Counted from the stretch's first letter, positions 17,019 through 26,567 are shown. The stretch: DNA of 64,000 nucleotides from CAZWDL01 sp964632995 (GCA_964632995.1 CAZWDL010000029.1:1-64000); one strand, 5' to 3'. Notes: a model not told the origin generated them from the letters alone. Made by a program: numbers and translations.

Positions 17019-18329
17019 TTAAAGCCTTTTGATTTTGGCGCCCAGCGGGTTGAGGCGTTCTTCGATGCGCTGGTAGCCGCGATCAATTTGATGAATATTA
17101 TGGATGATGCTGGTGCCTTTGGCTGACATGGCGGCGATGAGCAGGGCGACACCGGCGCGTATATCCGGCGAGCTCATTTCGATAGCGCGGAGCGGAAAGC
17201 GGCGTCCGAGTCCGATGATGGTGGCGCGATGCGGATCGCAGAGGATGATCTGCGCCCCCATATCAATGAGTTTGTCAACAAAAAAGAGACGGCTTTCAAA
17301 CATCTTCTGGTGAATCAGCACGCTGCCGTGAGCCTGGGTGGCTACCACCAGCACGATGCTCATCAGGTCGGGGGTGAAGCCGGGCCAGGGCGCATCGTAG
17401 ATGCTCATGATGGAGCCGTCGATAAAGGTTTCGATCTCGTATTCGTCGTGCACGCGAATGTAAAGGTCATCTCCGCGCACTTCTGTGAGTACGCCTATGC
17501 GTTCGAAGACCCGGGGGATAATACCGAGCTGGTCGACGCGGGCGTCTTTAATGGTGAGTTCGGATTGTGTCATGGCGGCCATACCGATGAAGGAACCGAT
17601 TTCGATCATATCGGGCAGCAGGCGATGGCTGGCACCGCCGAGCTGATCTACTCCTTTAACGGTCAGCATATTGGATCCGATACCGGATATACTGGCGCCC
17701 ATACTGTTCAGCATCCGGCAAAGCTGTTGGACATAGGGCTCACAGGCAGCGTTGTAGATAGTGGTTTCTCCTTCGGCCATGACTGCCGCCATAAGAATGT
17801 TGGCGGTTCCCGTCACTGAAATCTCATCCATGTGCATATAAGCGCCCTGCAGAGCAGGCGCCTCCACATTGTACTCATTGGTATCGGGGTCGAATTTGAA
17901 TTCGGCGCCCAGCATTTGCAAACCGGCGAAATGCGTGTCAAGCCGGCGCCGGCCGATTTTGTCTCCGCCGGGTTTGGGCAGGAACGCCTTACGAAAACGG
18001 GCCAGCAGGGGGCCGATCAGCATCACAGACCCCCGGATAGAGCGGGCCTTTTTCCGGAATTCCTTACTATGAATGTAATCGAGATCTATGTCCTTTGCTT
18101 GAAAAGTATAGGCGTCAGGAGAATTCTGCGTAATCTCTACGCCCAGGCCACGCAACAGCTCCAACAGCTGCCTAACATCGTGGATGTCAGGGATATTGGA
18201 AATGTGCACTGGTTCAGCAGTGAGCAGGGTAGCGCACAGTACCTGAAGGGCCTCGTTCTTGGCGCCTTGAGGGGTAATTTCACCTTTCAGGCAACAGCCA
18301 CCTGTTACCTCGAATGCATCTTGAATCAT
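17019..18329 (-). CDS. murA: UDP-N-acetylglucosamine 1-carboxyvinyltransferase (Asp-type)
   Basis: The 436-residue enzyme transfers enolpyruvate from PEP to UDP-GlcNAc, the first committed step of peptidoglycan synthesis, in the cytoplasm. QGAKNEAL carries the substrate-binding Lys24-Asn25 pair, and DKLIDMGAQIILCDPHR is a conserved C-terminal block. The loop that normally holds the catalytic Cys115 (E. coli numbering) reads PGGDKIGRRRLDTHF, with Asp123 in its place. The same Cys-to-Asp exchange is known to keep activity and block fosfomycin alkylation. It lies downstream of DUF4290 and glmS on the same strand, consistent with an envelope-precursor cluster. Confidence 0.95.
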   Translation of the reverse strand: MIQDAFEVTGGCCLKGEITPQGAKNEALQVLCATLLTAEPVHISNIPDIHDVRQLLELLRGLGVEITQNSPDAYTFQAKDIDLDYIHSKEFRKKARSIRGSVMLIGPLLARFRKAFLPKPGGDKIGRRRLDTHFAGLQMLGAEFKFDPDTNEYNVEAPALQGAYMHMDEISVTGTANILMAAVMAEGETTIYNAACEPYVQQLCRMLNSMGASISGIGSNMLTVKGVDQLGGASHRLLPDMIEIGSFIGMAAMTQSELTIKDARVDQLGIIPRVFERIGVLTEVRGDDLYIRVHDEYEIETFIDGSIMSIYDAPWPGFTPDLMSIVLVVATQAHGSVLIHQKMFESRLFFVDKLIDMGAQIILCDPHRATIIGLGRRFPLRAIEMSSPDIRAGVALLIAAMSAKGTSIIHNIHQIDRGYQRIEERLNPLGAKIKRL

Positions 18330-18433
18330 AATCAGTGGGTTTGCGACCCAAAGATAGGAAAGAAAAATTCTCAGTTACCGGCCGGCCGTCATCAAGTTGC
18401 TATTCCACCCGTCATCCTTTAACATAGTATCTC

Positions 18434-19102
18434 TTAGCCCTTACGCCGGCTACGCCCGCTGCCTTTGCCGCGGTAGCTTTTGCCGTTGCTGCTGCGCCGG
18501 CCGCTACTGGAGCTGCTACTGCTGCGACGACGATTGGAATCGGTCAGCTGATCGATTGAAGTGTCTTCATCGAGGCGGAGTTTGCCCTTCGAGAGGGTCG
18601 CCAGATCGTTTTTGATGATTTCATCGCTAACGTAGTGTTCCTTGTTCCAGGTACGGTAGGCGAGTTTCATGTAGGATCCGATGACGCGAACGAAGCCGTC
18701 GCGTTTGGGGCCTTCGGGCATTTCCAGCGCCTTTTTGATAAGCCGCTGTACGTTGCTACCGTAATGGCGAAACTTGGCCGTCGACTCTGGATATTCCACC
18801 GGATCAGGTCTTTTATAAGCTTCTTCCGGTTTGGGAACATCGCCGCTGGGGGGCACTACCCCATCCAGTTCGTAATCAGCGATTCGGAAGACGTGTTTCC
18901 AGAGTTTCTCCCGGTAGTCGTCCAGGTTGCGGCTCTGAGGGTTCATTTGCTGCATAAGGTCAACGATTTCCTCAACAAGCTGCTGCTTTTCAGCCGGGTT
19001 TTCAATCGTCTTGGCGTAATTAATCAGCTTTTGAATATTACGGCCGTATTCCGGGATAATCAGTTTTTCCCGTTGGGAATTATATTCCATATCTAAACTC
19101 AT
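18434..19102 (-). CDS. DUF4290 protein with Ser/Arg-rich basic tail
   Basis: The 222-residue protein contains the DUF4290 domain over residues ~5-175 (YGRNIQKLINYAKTIEN, LWKHVFRIADYELDG, YRTWNKEHVSD-like block). The last ~35 residues are almost only Ser, Arg, Gly and Lys, a low-complexity, strongly basic tail that could bind RNA, DNA or membrane surfaces. The family is restricted to Bacteroidota and commonly sits beside murA, as here. The biochemical function is unknown. Confidence 0.88.
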   Translation of the reverse strand: MSLDMEYNSQREKLIIPEYGRNIQKLINYAKTIENPAEKQQLVEEIVDLMQQMNPQSRNLDDYREKLWKHVFRIADYELDGVVPPSGDVPKPEEAYKRPDPVEYPESTAKFRHYGSNVQRLIKKALEMPEGPKRDGFVRVIGSYMKLAYRTWNKEHYVSDEIIKNDLATLSKGKLRLDEDTSIDQLTDSNRRRSSSSSSSGRRSSNGKSYRGKGSGRSRRKG

Positions 19103-19135
19103 GATAAAAAATTTTCATTAAATAAGTTGCTGTTG

Positions 19136-20974
19136 CTATTCCACGGTTACGGACTTGGCGAGGTTGCGGGGTTGATCCACGTTGCAACCGCGCATTACCG
19201 CGATGTGATAGGATAACAGTTGAAGCGGAATAACGGAAATCAAAGGGGTGAGCGGTTCTTCCGTCTCGGGGATTTCAATGGTGTAATCCGCCATTTGGCT
19301 GATGACGCTGTCGCCTTCTATAACTACTGCAATTACCATTCCTTTTCTCGCCTTCACTTCCTGAATATTGCTTGCGATTTTATCGTAGGCGCTCTTATTG
19401 GTAGCGATGACGATGACGGGCATATTTTCATCAATTAAAGCAATGGGCCCGTGTTTCATTTCAGCGGCCGGATAGCCTTCGGCGTGAATATAGGAAATTT
19501 CCTTCAATTTGAGTGCTCCTTCCAATGCTACCGGAAAATTATGACCCCGGCCCAGGTAGAGAGCATTGTGCCGGTCCTTGATTTCGCTGGCAATGTATTT
19601 GATCTGATCGTCGTACCGGAGCACTTTGGCGACCTTTCCGGGAATGGCTTCCAGTTCATTTAACAACTGTTGGAAATAAGAGTTCGAAATAGTGCCGCGG
19701 CGATGGGCCAGATTGAGAGCGATGAGGGTCATCAGTGTTACCTGGCCGGTAAAGGCCTTGGTGGAGGCCACGCCGATTTCCGGTCCTGCGTGGATATAAC
19801 TGCCGGCATCGGTCATGCGGGCAATAGAGGATCCGACCGAATTGACGATGCCGTAGATGAGTGCGTCTTTCTGCCGGGCGATTTCGAGTGCGGCCAAGGT
19901 GTCGGCGGTTTCTCCTGACTGGGAGATGGCGATCACTACATCATCGGGACCGATGATGGGGTTGCGGTAGCGGAACTCGGAAGCGATTTCCACTTCCACG
20001 GGGATACGGGCGAGTTCCTCGATAAGGTATTCACCGATCAGGCCGGAGTGCCAGGAAGTGCCACAGCCGACAATGATGAACCGGCGTGCACGGGCGATGC
20101 GATTTTCGTATTCTTCCAGGCCGCCCAGTTTGACCAGCCCTTCGTCAAGGTTGAGCCGGCCGCGCATAGCGTCGGCGATGGTAGTGGGTTGTTCGTAGAT
20201 CTCCTTGAGCATGAAATAATCATACCCTCCTTTTTCGAGTTGTTCAATCTGTAGATCCAGCTCCTGAATGGCCGGCGTTTGCGCCTGATTGCCCATGGTG
20301 CGGATTTTTAGTTCCCCGGCAAGGGACACTACGGCGATCTCTTCGTCGTTGAGATAGACTACTTTCTTAGTATGCTCGACGATAGGGGTGGCGTCGGAAG
20401 CCAGGAAGTATTCACCGTCGCCAATACCGATGACCAGTGGACTGGCTTTACGGGCGGCGACCAGCTTGTGGGGTTCCTCCCGGTCTACGACGACAATAGC
20501 GTAAGCCCCTACCACGCGCATCAGCGCGAGCCGGACGGCCTCTTCCAGCGGAAGTTGATCGCGGTTTTGGATCTCTTCGATCAGGTGGGTGAGTACTTCG
20601 GTGTCGGTTTCGGTATGGAATACGTGGCCTTCCCGTTCCAGGGTTTTCTTCAACAGGCTGTAATTCTCAATGATCCCGTTATGAACGAGGGCCAGGCGCC
20701 CGTTGCCGGAAGAATGGGGGTGTGCATTGACATCACTGGGTTCGCCATGGGTAGCCCAGCGCGTATGGCCGATCCCGGTCGTTCCCAAAGGCAAATGCTC
20801 CTGAACGGAGGCTTCCAGTTCACTGACCTTGCCTTTCTTTTTCAGGATCTGGACACCGCCGTTGAGCAGGGCGACGCCGGAGCTATCATAACCCCGGTAC
20901 TCCAGCCGTTTTAGTCCTTTGATAAGAATGGGGTAAGCATTTTTTTGGCCGACATAAGCAACGATTCCACACAT
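19136..20974 (-). CDS. glmS: Glutamine-fructose-6-phosphate aminotransferase (isomerizing)
   Basis: The 612-residue enzyme makes glucosamine-6-phosphate from fructose-6-phosphate and glutamine, feeding UDP-GlcNAc. The N-terminal glutaminase starts MCGIVAYVG with nucleophile Cys2, and GHTRWATHGEP and YNGIIEN-type blocks (here HNGIIEN) follow. Two SIS sugar-isomerase domains cover about residues 290-430 and 460-600 (GCGTSWHSG, ISQSGETADTL, GRGHNFPVALEGALKLKE), and the C-terminus PRNLAKSVTVE is canonical. It is probably the first gene of the glmS-DUF4290-murA run, with only 33 bases to DUF4290. No glmS ribozyme was recognised upstream. Confidence 0.97.
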   Translation of the reverse strand: MCGIVAYVGQKNAYPILIKGLKRLEYRGYDSSGVALLNGGVQILKKKGKVSELEASVQEHLPLGTTGIGHTRWATHGEPSDVNAHPHSSGNGRLALVHNGIIENYSLLKKTLEREGHVFHTETDTEVLTHLIEEIQNRDQLPLEEAVRLALMRVVGAYAIVVVDREEPHKLVAARKASPLVIGIGDGEYFLASDATPIVEHTKKVVYLNDEEIAVVSLAGELKIRTMGNQAQTPAIQELDLQIEQLEKGGYDYFMLKEIYEQPTTIADAMRGRLNLDEGLVKLGGLEEYENRIARARRFIIVGCGTSWHSGLIGEYLIEELARIPVEVEIASEFRYRNPIIGPDDVVIAISQSGETADTLAALEIARQKDALIYGIVNSVGSSIARMTDAGSYIHAGPEIGVASTKAFTGQVTLMTLIALNLAHRRGTISNSYFQQLLNELEAIPGKVAKVLRYDDQIKYIASEIKDRHNALYLGRGHNFPVALEGALKLKEISYIHAEGYPAAEMKHGPIALIDENMPVIVIATNKSAYDKIASNIQEVKARKGMVIAVVIEGDSVISQMADYTIEIPETEEPLTPLISVIPLQLLSYHIAVMRGCNVDQPRNLAKSVTVE

Positions 20975-21304
20975 GGTCTTGATTACTTTTTGAGGTTGAG
21001 AATAAGGTGTTATCTTCTCGAAGAAATTAGTTACAGAGATTTTGACCGGCGTAAACAGGATTTAGCCCATCCGGCTGTTACAGAGATGATAATCGTCAGC
21101 GGGCTGCTGCGTTACCTTGGATAATCAAATGCCGGCGTATAGGCTGTGGATGTTAGTGAAGTTATATAGATGGACAGCCTCTGATCAGCAGGATGCAAAA
21201 AATAGTTTTTAGTAGCACCTGCCTCGTAGGGAAAGTTTCAAATTGAGCTTAAATATATGTAGTCTTTATCAATTAAGCAACTGCTATTGCCTGAAGCAAC
21301 AGCT
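20975..21304. other. Intergenic region upstream of glmS
   Basis: About 330 bases separate glmS from the stop of the DUF4270 gene on the same strand. The only repeat noticed is TTACAGAGAT occurring twice, near 21,031 and 21,077. It should contain the glmS promoter, but no clear TAnnTTTG box or ribozyme core was found. Confidence 0.4.
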
Positions 21305-22645
21305 TTACAAGCGAGTGAAGGCTAACCTCAACTTAACATTTTTGATCTGGTTGCCCGGCCCGTAAAGGACTATCCGCTCCGGATTTTCCGCTTTTGGAAA
21401 AGCAGAAAGAATAAGCCTCTTAGATGTACTGTTCTGGAGTGCCTCCTGCAAGTAGGCGGAAATATTCATGGTATAGCTGCCGGTGTCCTCGTCATACTGA
21501 CCGCCGAAGGCGCCGAGGCCGGTTCCGGAATTGGCCGACAAGGAGATGTCCGGGATGACTTGCAAAGCGCCGCTGCTGCTTCTGGTGGAAAGAATGAGCT
21601 GCTCCGGCAGCGGAAAGCGTGCTGAATCTACTGTCGGCTTTACCTGTAGCTCCAGTTCTGCTTTATTGATGATGATGTTTTCAAACCTTTCCTGATCCAG
21701 GTTCAGGAGTTCGATTTCGGTATTCAGTCCGGCCATTCCCTGCAGGAAGAGTAGACTGTCGCTGGTTTCATAATTATCGATAAATGCTTCCGCCGGGGCG
21801 CCGGTATAATCGTGTTCATAGCTGGAGAGCCGGGCTGCCGCATTATCGACCTCAAACTGAAACTGTCGCTTTATCGTATCGTCCTGAGTGTAATAAAGAT
21901 AAATGCCGGCGCGTGCGTCATTGAGGTCGAAACTGAGTAAGCCAGGTGTACTTTGCGTAGGCCGGATCTGCAGCCCTTTGAAATAGTCGAGCCAGGTGGA
22001 GTCATTGGCAGTGACTGTCGTATCCAGGCCGAGCAATTCTTCTCCGAGTCCCTGACTGAGTGGAATGCGCAGATGCGGGTAAGAGACCGTCTCCTGAACA
22101 TTGCTGCTGACGAATTCGACGACTTCGATGCTATCCAGAGAAGGGATAAAATCAAAAGTGGCGAGCGGGTTGGGGTCGGTGGCGAAGGAAATGTTGGAAT
22201 AGTACAGTGCTATATTACTCATGTCCTCGGTTAGGCGATGCACTTCCAGGCTGAAATTTTCCCCTTCGATTTCACCATACACCTTGGTGGTATCATAAGG
22301 AAGCACCAGCAATACTGAATCCAAAGCGGTATCGGAAAAATCGGGTTTGGACCGCTGCAGCCGGACCTGGCTGTAAAGAGTAGCTAAAGACTGGCCGAAC
22401 AGGGGGTCTTCAAAATCTCCGAAAAGGTAGTTGTCGAGCCGCTGATTGAGGGCTGGGCCGTATACCAGGACCGTATCGCCGCGTATGACCCTGGCGCGAA
22501 GATCCAGCGAATCGGTAAAGCCTACGTTCACCTGATCTTCGTCAAGCAGGTCGGTACCCAGGGTAATCGGGTCCTGACAACTGGTAAGCATCGTCGTGGA
22601 AATAAGCAGAAAGGCCAAAAGCCTTGTGATATATTTCATTGTCAT
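21305..22645 (-). CDS. DUF4270 surface lipoprotein
   Basis: The product (446 residues) starts with MTMKYITRLLAFLLIS and a lipobox ending LTSC (Cys23), so it is an envelope lipoprotein. QDPITLGTDLLDEDQVNVGFTD right after the cysteine, DNYLFGDFEDPLFGQS and the mid-protein SVLLVLPYD are typical of DUF4270, a beta-rich Bacteroidota family. The longer in-frame start 40 codons upstream would put unrelated residues before the signal peptide and is rejected. It lies ~170 bases downstream of the glycogen-synthase-like gene; this association recurs in the phylum, and the function is unknown. Confidence 0.88.
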   Translation of the reverse strand: MTMKYITRLLAFLLISTTMLTSCQDPITLGTDLLDEDQVNVGFTDSLDLRARVIRGDTVLVYGPALNQRLDNYLFGDFEDPLFGQSLATLYSQVRLQRSKPDFSDTALDSVLLVLPYDTTKVYGEIEGENFSLEVHRLTEDMSNIALYYSNISFATDPNPLATFDFIPSLDSIEVVEFVSSNVQETVSYPHLRIPLSQGLGEELLGLDTTVTANDSTWLDYFKGLQIRPTQSTPGLLSFDLNDARAGIYLYYTQDDTIKRQFQFEVDNAAARLSSYEHDYTGAPAEAFIDNYETSDSLLFLQGMAGLNTEIELLNLDQERFENIIINKAELELQVKPTVDSARFPLPEQLILSTRSSSGALQVIPDISLSANSGTGLGAFGGQYDEDTGSYTMNISAYLQEALQNSTSKRLILSAFPKAENPERIVLYGPGNQIKNVKLRLAFTRL

Positions 22646-22813
22646 AGTGTCCTTACGTAAAAGATCCTCCACAAATTGTGTCGCTTCGCACGAAGTTCGT
22701 CGAAGAAGAACACCAAAAAATATGTACGACCCGTTGGCTAACTGGTCGTACATCAGGGTATTCATTCGACAAAGAGTGAAAAATGTATTTTCAGGTTGGT
22801 TGAGCCGGTTAAC

Positions 22814-23635
22814 TTATTCCGTCACTTCCTCTGTGAGCAGGGTGTTGTAGAACTCCAGGTAGGCAGCCAGGTAATCGTCTTCATCCTGATAATCCAACAC
22901 CGGCTTATCGGTTTTGTCCAGTGTTTTTTGAACGGAATCTTTGATCTCTTCACTGCCTTTGATCAGAGCATCGGCATATTCCATCGCTCCTTCGTGCAGG
23001 CTGACGCCGCTGCCGTTCTGATAGGCTTGTAAATCTTCCGGAGTCAGGTTGTTAATCGTGGCCTTCGCCAGGAAGTTATCAGAAAGTTCTTTACCCAGTG
23101 AATCATTGTATACAGAATAAACCACCTTGGCATTCTGGAAAAGCGGTTCGTTCTTGTAGGCGGTTTTAATGTACAGCGGAATAAGGCTGGTCATCCAACC
23201 GTGGCAATGGACGATATCCGGCGGCCATCCGAATTTCTTGACAGTTTCAAGCACGCCCTTGCAAAAGAAAACCATGCGGTCAGCATTATCTTCGAAAGGT
23301 TTCCCATCTTTATTAGCGAAGATAGCTTTGCGCTTAAAGAAGTCTTCATTGTCGAGAAAGTATACTTGCATGCGGGCTTCGGGTAAAGAAGCTACTTTGA
23401 TGATCAGCGGGTAATCGTCATCATCGACGATGATATTCATACCGGAAAGACGGACTACCTCGTGCAGGCGATGCCGGCGCTCATTGATGGTTCCGAAACG
23501 GGGCATCAATACACGGATTTCCATTCCATTATCCTGAATATACTGGGGTAGTTCTCTGGCTATTTTTGAAACTTCGGAGAGTGCCGTATAAGGCTCCATC
23601 TCCTGCGTTACGATCAGCACTTTCTTTTTACTCAT
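22814..23635 (-). CDS. Glycogen/starch synthase-like protein, N-terminal lobe only
   Basis: The 273-residue protein corresponds to the GT5 N-terminal Rossmann lobe: VLIVTQEMEPYTALSEVSKIARELP at the start, RVLMPRFGTINERRHRL, DNADRMVFFCKGVLE and PDIVHCHGWMTSLIP. Full enzymes have ~480 residues and a second lobe that binds ADP-glucose; that lobe is missing, and the usual KxGGL glucan-loop motif is replaced by YTALSEV. The C-terminal ~60 residues are acidic and not glycosyltransferase-like. A canonical synthase reaction is therefore doubtful. It is divergent from panC, a conserved order in Bacteroidota. Confidence 0.85.
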   Translation of the reverse strand: MSKKKVLIVTQEMEPYTALSEVSKIARELPQYIQDNGMEIRVLMPRFGTINERRHRLHEVVRLSGMNIIVDDDDYPLIIKVASLPEARMQVYFLDNEDFFKRKAIFANKDGKPFEDNADRMVFFCKGVLETVKKFGWPPDIVHCHGWMTSLIPLYIKTAYKNEPLFQNAKVVYSVYNDSLGKELSDNFLAKATINNLTPEDLQAYQNGSGVSLHEGAMEYADALIKGSEEIKDSVQKTLDKTDKPVLDYQDEDDYLAAYLEFYNTLLTEEVTE

Positions 23636-23941
23636 AAATCTAGAATATATTTACGGAAAACAATTTTTATCCGTTAATTCAATGAACAAGACTGCAAAGA
23701 TAATAAAAAAGCGTTGTTTTTTGGTAAATCCTTGTATATTAACGCGTTTTTTGCAAATAGAATTATATTTTGCGGGTTTGCTCCGGGTTGTTTCATAAGT
23801 GTCCTGTAATCAACGAATGCAGTTTCTTTTACAAGGAGTCGGACCGAGCAGGAATTACTATATGTTACAATCCCAGGCCAAAAAAGTTCTGCCTGGCTCT
23901 TTCCGGCGCCCGGGCGGAGAGAATAAAACGAAATACCAACT
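23636..23941. other. Divergent promoter region, glycogen-synthase-like gene and panC
   Basis: About 300 bases lie between the two diverging genes. The left half is AT-rich with several T- and A-runs and should carry the promoters. No confident box, repeat or small gene was seen. Confidence 0.4.
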
Positions 23942-24784
23942 ATGCTTTTCTACGAGTGCGTAGCGCCACTGCAAAAATACCTGTCCCGGCATAAGGAGTG
24001 CGCTGTCGGTTTTGTTCCGACCATGGGCGCTTTACACGAGGGCCATCTTTCACTGCTTCGTCAGTCTCTTGCTGAGAACGACCTCAGCATTTGCAGTATT
24101 TTCGTCAATCCCACTCAGTTCAATGACGCCGAGGATCTGGAAAAATACCCTCGCATGCCGGAGCGCGACCGGCAAATGCTGGCCGACACCGGTTGTGACC
24201 TGCTTTTTATGCCCGCAGTAGAGGAAGTGTACCCACCGGATCAGCACCTGGAGGTGGATCTGGACCTGGGCAATCTGGATAAAGTGATGGAGGGAGAGTT
24301 CCGCCCCGGTCACTTCAGGGGTGTAGCCACCGTTGTCAAGCGCTTGCTCGATATTGTACAGCCCGATCGGCTGTACATGGGGCAGAAGGATTTCCAACAA
24401 TGGACTATTGTCCGCGAGATGATCCGGCAGCTGAATTTGCCGGTGGAACTCAAGCGTTGCCCTATTGTTCGCGAACCCGACGGACTGGCCATGAGTTCGC
24501 GCAACCAGAGACTAAGTCCGGAGTTCCGGCAGCGGGCCCCGGCTATTTACCAGGCTTTGCTGCATGCCCGTGAACAGTTTGAATTCTTACCACCGGAAAG
24601 CATCGAGAAGTTCGCACTGCAGGAAATAAAGGATGCCGGTCTGCGGCCCGATTATTTTGAAGTCGTCAACGGCTTTACCCTTCTCCCCGTCAATGATCCC
24701 CGCCGGCACGACTTTATCGTCGCCTGTGCTGCTGCATGGGCCGGTGAGGTGCGGCTCATCGATAACCTGATCTTGAAAGCGTAA
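23942..24784 (+). CDS. panC: Pantothenate synthetase
   Basis: The 280-residue enzyme joins pantoate and beta-alanine with ATP to make pantothenate. The family signature PTMGALHEGH lies at residues 26-35, with the HxGH-type nucleotide-binding histidines. FVNPTQFNDAEDLEKYPR, RPGHFRGVATVVKRL, YMGQKDFQQ and the KMSKS-like MSSRN are all present, and the length fits the family. panD and panB are not adjacent. The ATG at this position gives the usual short lead before the first motif. Confidence 0.96.
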   Translation: MLFYECVAPLQKYLSRHKECAVGFVPTMGALHEGHLSLLRQSLAENDLSICSIFVNPTQFNDAEDLEKYPRMPERDRQMLADTGCDLLFMPAVEEVYPPDQHLEVDLDLGNLDKVMEGEFRPGHFRGVATVVKRLLDIVQPDRLYMGQKDFQQWTIVREMIRQLNLPVELKRCPIVREPDGLAMSSRNQRLSPEFRQRAPAIYQALLHAREQFEFLPPESIEKFALQEIKDAGLRPDYFEVVNGFTLLPVNDPRRHDFIVACAAAWAGEVRLIDNLILKA

Positions 24785-24890
24785 TTCCTTCCTGCGGCCT
24801 CCTGGTCACTCACAACCACCAGATACCACCGATAGGGGGGACAGATCACGGTGACATACTGAGACCGGGCCTCTCTATAACTACGAATAA

Positions 24891-25640
24891 TCACTCCGCC
24901 GGATACCAATCCAGCAGACGCACCTCGATATCCGGATTTTTTGACTGCACCAATTTTTTAAATGCCTCGACATCGCTAAACTTGCCCCCGCCACCGCGGT
25001 AGTGGAAGGGATAGACCACATTGGGCTGAAAATCGAGTACGGCGCCGGCCGCCTGCTCGATATCCATGGTGTAGGGAAGATTCACACAGATAAAGGCAGC
25101 GTCAATGTTTTCGAGCGCGCGCATTTCGGGGATGTCTTCCGTATCACCGGAGAGGTAGACGCGCTTGCCGCCGATAGTCAGCACATAGCCGTTGCCGCGT
25201 CCTTTGGGGTGGCGCGAGTCCTCCGTCTCCGGCAGGTTGTACATCGGCAGGGCTTCAATCTTGATGCCTTTCCAGGTTATTTGTTCGCCGTTGGCCAGGG
25301 TCCGAACCTTCCTGAACTGAAGGTCCTCGACTTTTTGGGTCACGGCCGTCGGGGCAATCAGCGTGGCCTTGCTCAGGTCCAGCCCGGCGAGTGTTTCCTG
25401 GTTGAGGTGGTCGCCGTGAACATCGGTGATGAGTACCAGGTCGGGAGGACTGAATTCCTCAAATTTTTCAGCCCCTCCGTAAGGATCCAGGAAAATAGTC
25501 CTGCCGTTCCATTGCATGACCATGGTGCTGTGGATAATGGGCGTAATGGTCAGGTCGCCTTTTTTGGTGGAGATATTTTCCGACTGAGCCTTCAGCAGGC
25601 CGCTACCGCATAGGAGGAATAGAAGGATGGAGATTCTCAT
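24891..25640 (-). CDS. Secreted metallo-beta-lactamase-fold hydrolase (UlaG-like)
   Basis: The 249-residue protein has a signal peptide (MRISILLFLLCGSGLLKAQ). The MBL fold is shown by GRTIFLDPYGG, the metal motif LVLITDVHGDHLN (residues 69-80), YLSGDTEDIPEM and PFHYRGGG near the end. The normal HxHxDH motif is DxHxDH here, so the first metal-binding His is Asp73. This change is tolerated in some relatives but could alter metal choice. The substrate is unknown; this group resembles L-ascorbate lactonase and N-acyl-ethanolamine-type hydrolases. Confidence 0.85.
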   Translation of the reverse strand: MRISILLFLLCGSGLLKAQSENISTKKGDLTITPIIHSTMVMQWNGRTIFLDPYGGAEKFEEFSPPDLVLITDVHGDHLNQETLAGLDLSKATLIAPTAVTQKVEDLQFRKVRTLANGEQITWKGIKIEALPMYNLPETEDSRHPKGRGNGYVLTIGGKRVYLSGDTEDIPEMRALENIDAAFICVNLPYTMDIEQAAGAVLDFQPNVVYPFHYRGGGGKFSDVEAFKKLVQSKNPDIEVRLLDWYPAE

Positions 25641-25808
25641 GAATATGGGTTTTACTGGAATGGGAATAGAATTTAGGAAATTTTGTTCATAGTCATTCCC
25701 CTGGACACAATACGGGGATAAAAAGAAAAATAGAACAACTTAGAGCCAATTTACTTCCTGATGAGGGAGGATCTCTCCACTAAATCTTTTATTAAATAAT
25801 ATTATTAG

Positions 25809-26525
25809 ATGAAAACCCTATACATTTTTCCACATCCCGACGATGAATCTTTCGGACCGGCGCCGGTCATGTACCGGCAGATTCAGGAAGGCCAGGAGGT
25901 GCATTTGCTGACGCTTACCCGGGGCGGCGCGACCAAGCAACGCTTCAAATACGGCTACAGCAAAGCAGAAATGGGCGAAGTGCGGCTGAAAGAGATGGAG
26001 GAAGTAAACAAAGTGCTGAACCTGACCAGCATGGAGGTGCTGGACCTGCCCGACGGCGAATTACACAAAATGAATCCGCTGGACCTCGAAGGCATCGTGC
26101 TGGACCGGCTCAATAAAATCCAACCTGATATCGTAGTGACTTATTCGGTTCATGGGATCAGCGGGCACCATGATCACCTGACCATCCACCCTGTCGTAAA
26201 AAGGCTGTACAGCGCTCTTCAGCGAAACGACTACTACGATTTCCTGCGCCGGCTGGCTTTCTTTACCCTGCCGGCGCCCGAAGGTTCGGAACGGGCGGGC
26301 GGAAACGCCAACGTGCGCCGAACCCCGAGAAAGGATATCGGCTGCATCCTGCATCTTAATGAGGAGGAGCAGAACATTTTAAAAAGATCCCTTTACTGCT
26401 ACGAAACCTTCATCGATGTTATCGAGGAAACCGGCGTCATAGAAGAAATAGGAGATAAGGTGCATTTCGAGTTTTTCGAGGAGCAGCACGACCCGGTGCT
26501 GTCATCGCTGACTGCTGGGTTATAG
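25809..26525 (+). CDS. PIG-L/LmbE-family deacetylase
   Basis: The 238-residue protein starts MKTLYIFPHPDDESFGPAP, containing the zinc motif HPDD (residues 9-12), and carries the second zinc-site segment SVHGISGHHDHLTIH. These are the defining motifs of the PIG-L/LmbE fold, which removes acetyl groups from GlcNAc-linked substrates (for example in bacillithiol or mycothiol synthesis). No partner BshA or BshC gene lies nearby, so the substrate is open. No signal peptide is seen. Confidence 0.9.
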   Translation: MKTLYIFPHPDDESFGPAPVMYRQIQEGQEVHLLTLTRGGATKQRFKYGYSKAEMGEVRLKEMEEVNKVLNLTSMEVLDLPDGELHKMNPLDLEGIVLDRLNKIQPDIVVTYSVHGISGHHDHLTIHPVVKRLYSALQRNDYYDFLRRLAFFTLPAPEGSERAGGNANVRRTPRKDIGCILHLNEEEQNILKRSLYCYETFIDVIEETGVIEEIGDKVHFEFFEEQHDPVLSSLTAGL

Positions 26526-26567
26526 GTGCTGGATGCGCTATTTGCTTTTCGCCGATCATAGTAGGCT

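Noticed and set aside
20975..21304. Possible glmS ribozyme upstream of glmS
   Set aside because: No core motif of the ribozyme could be found, and the class is not known from Bacteroidota.
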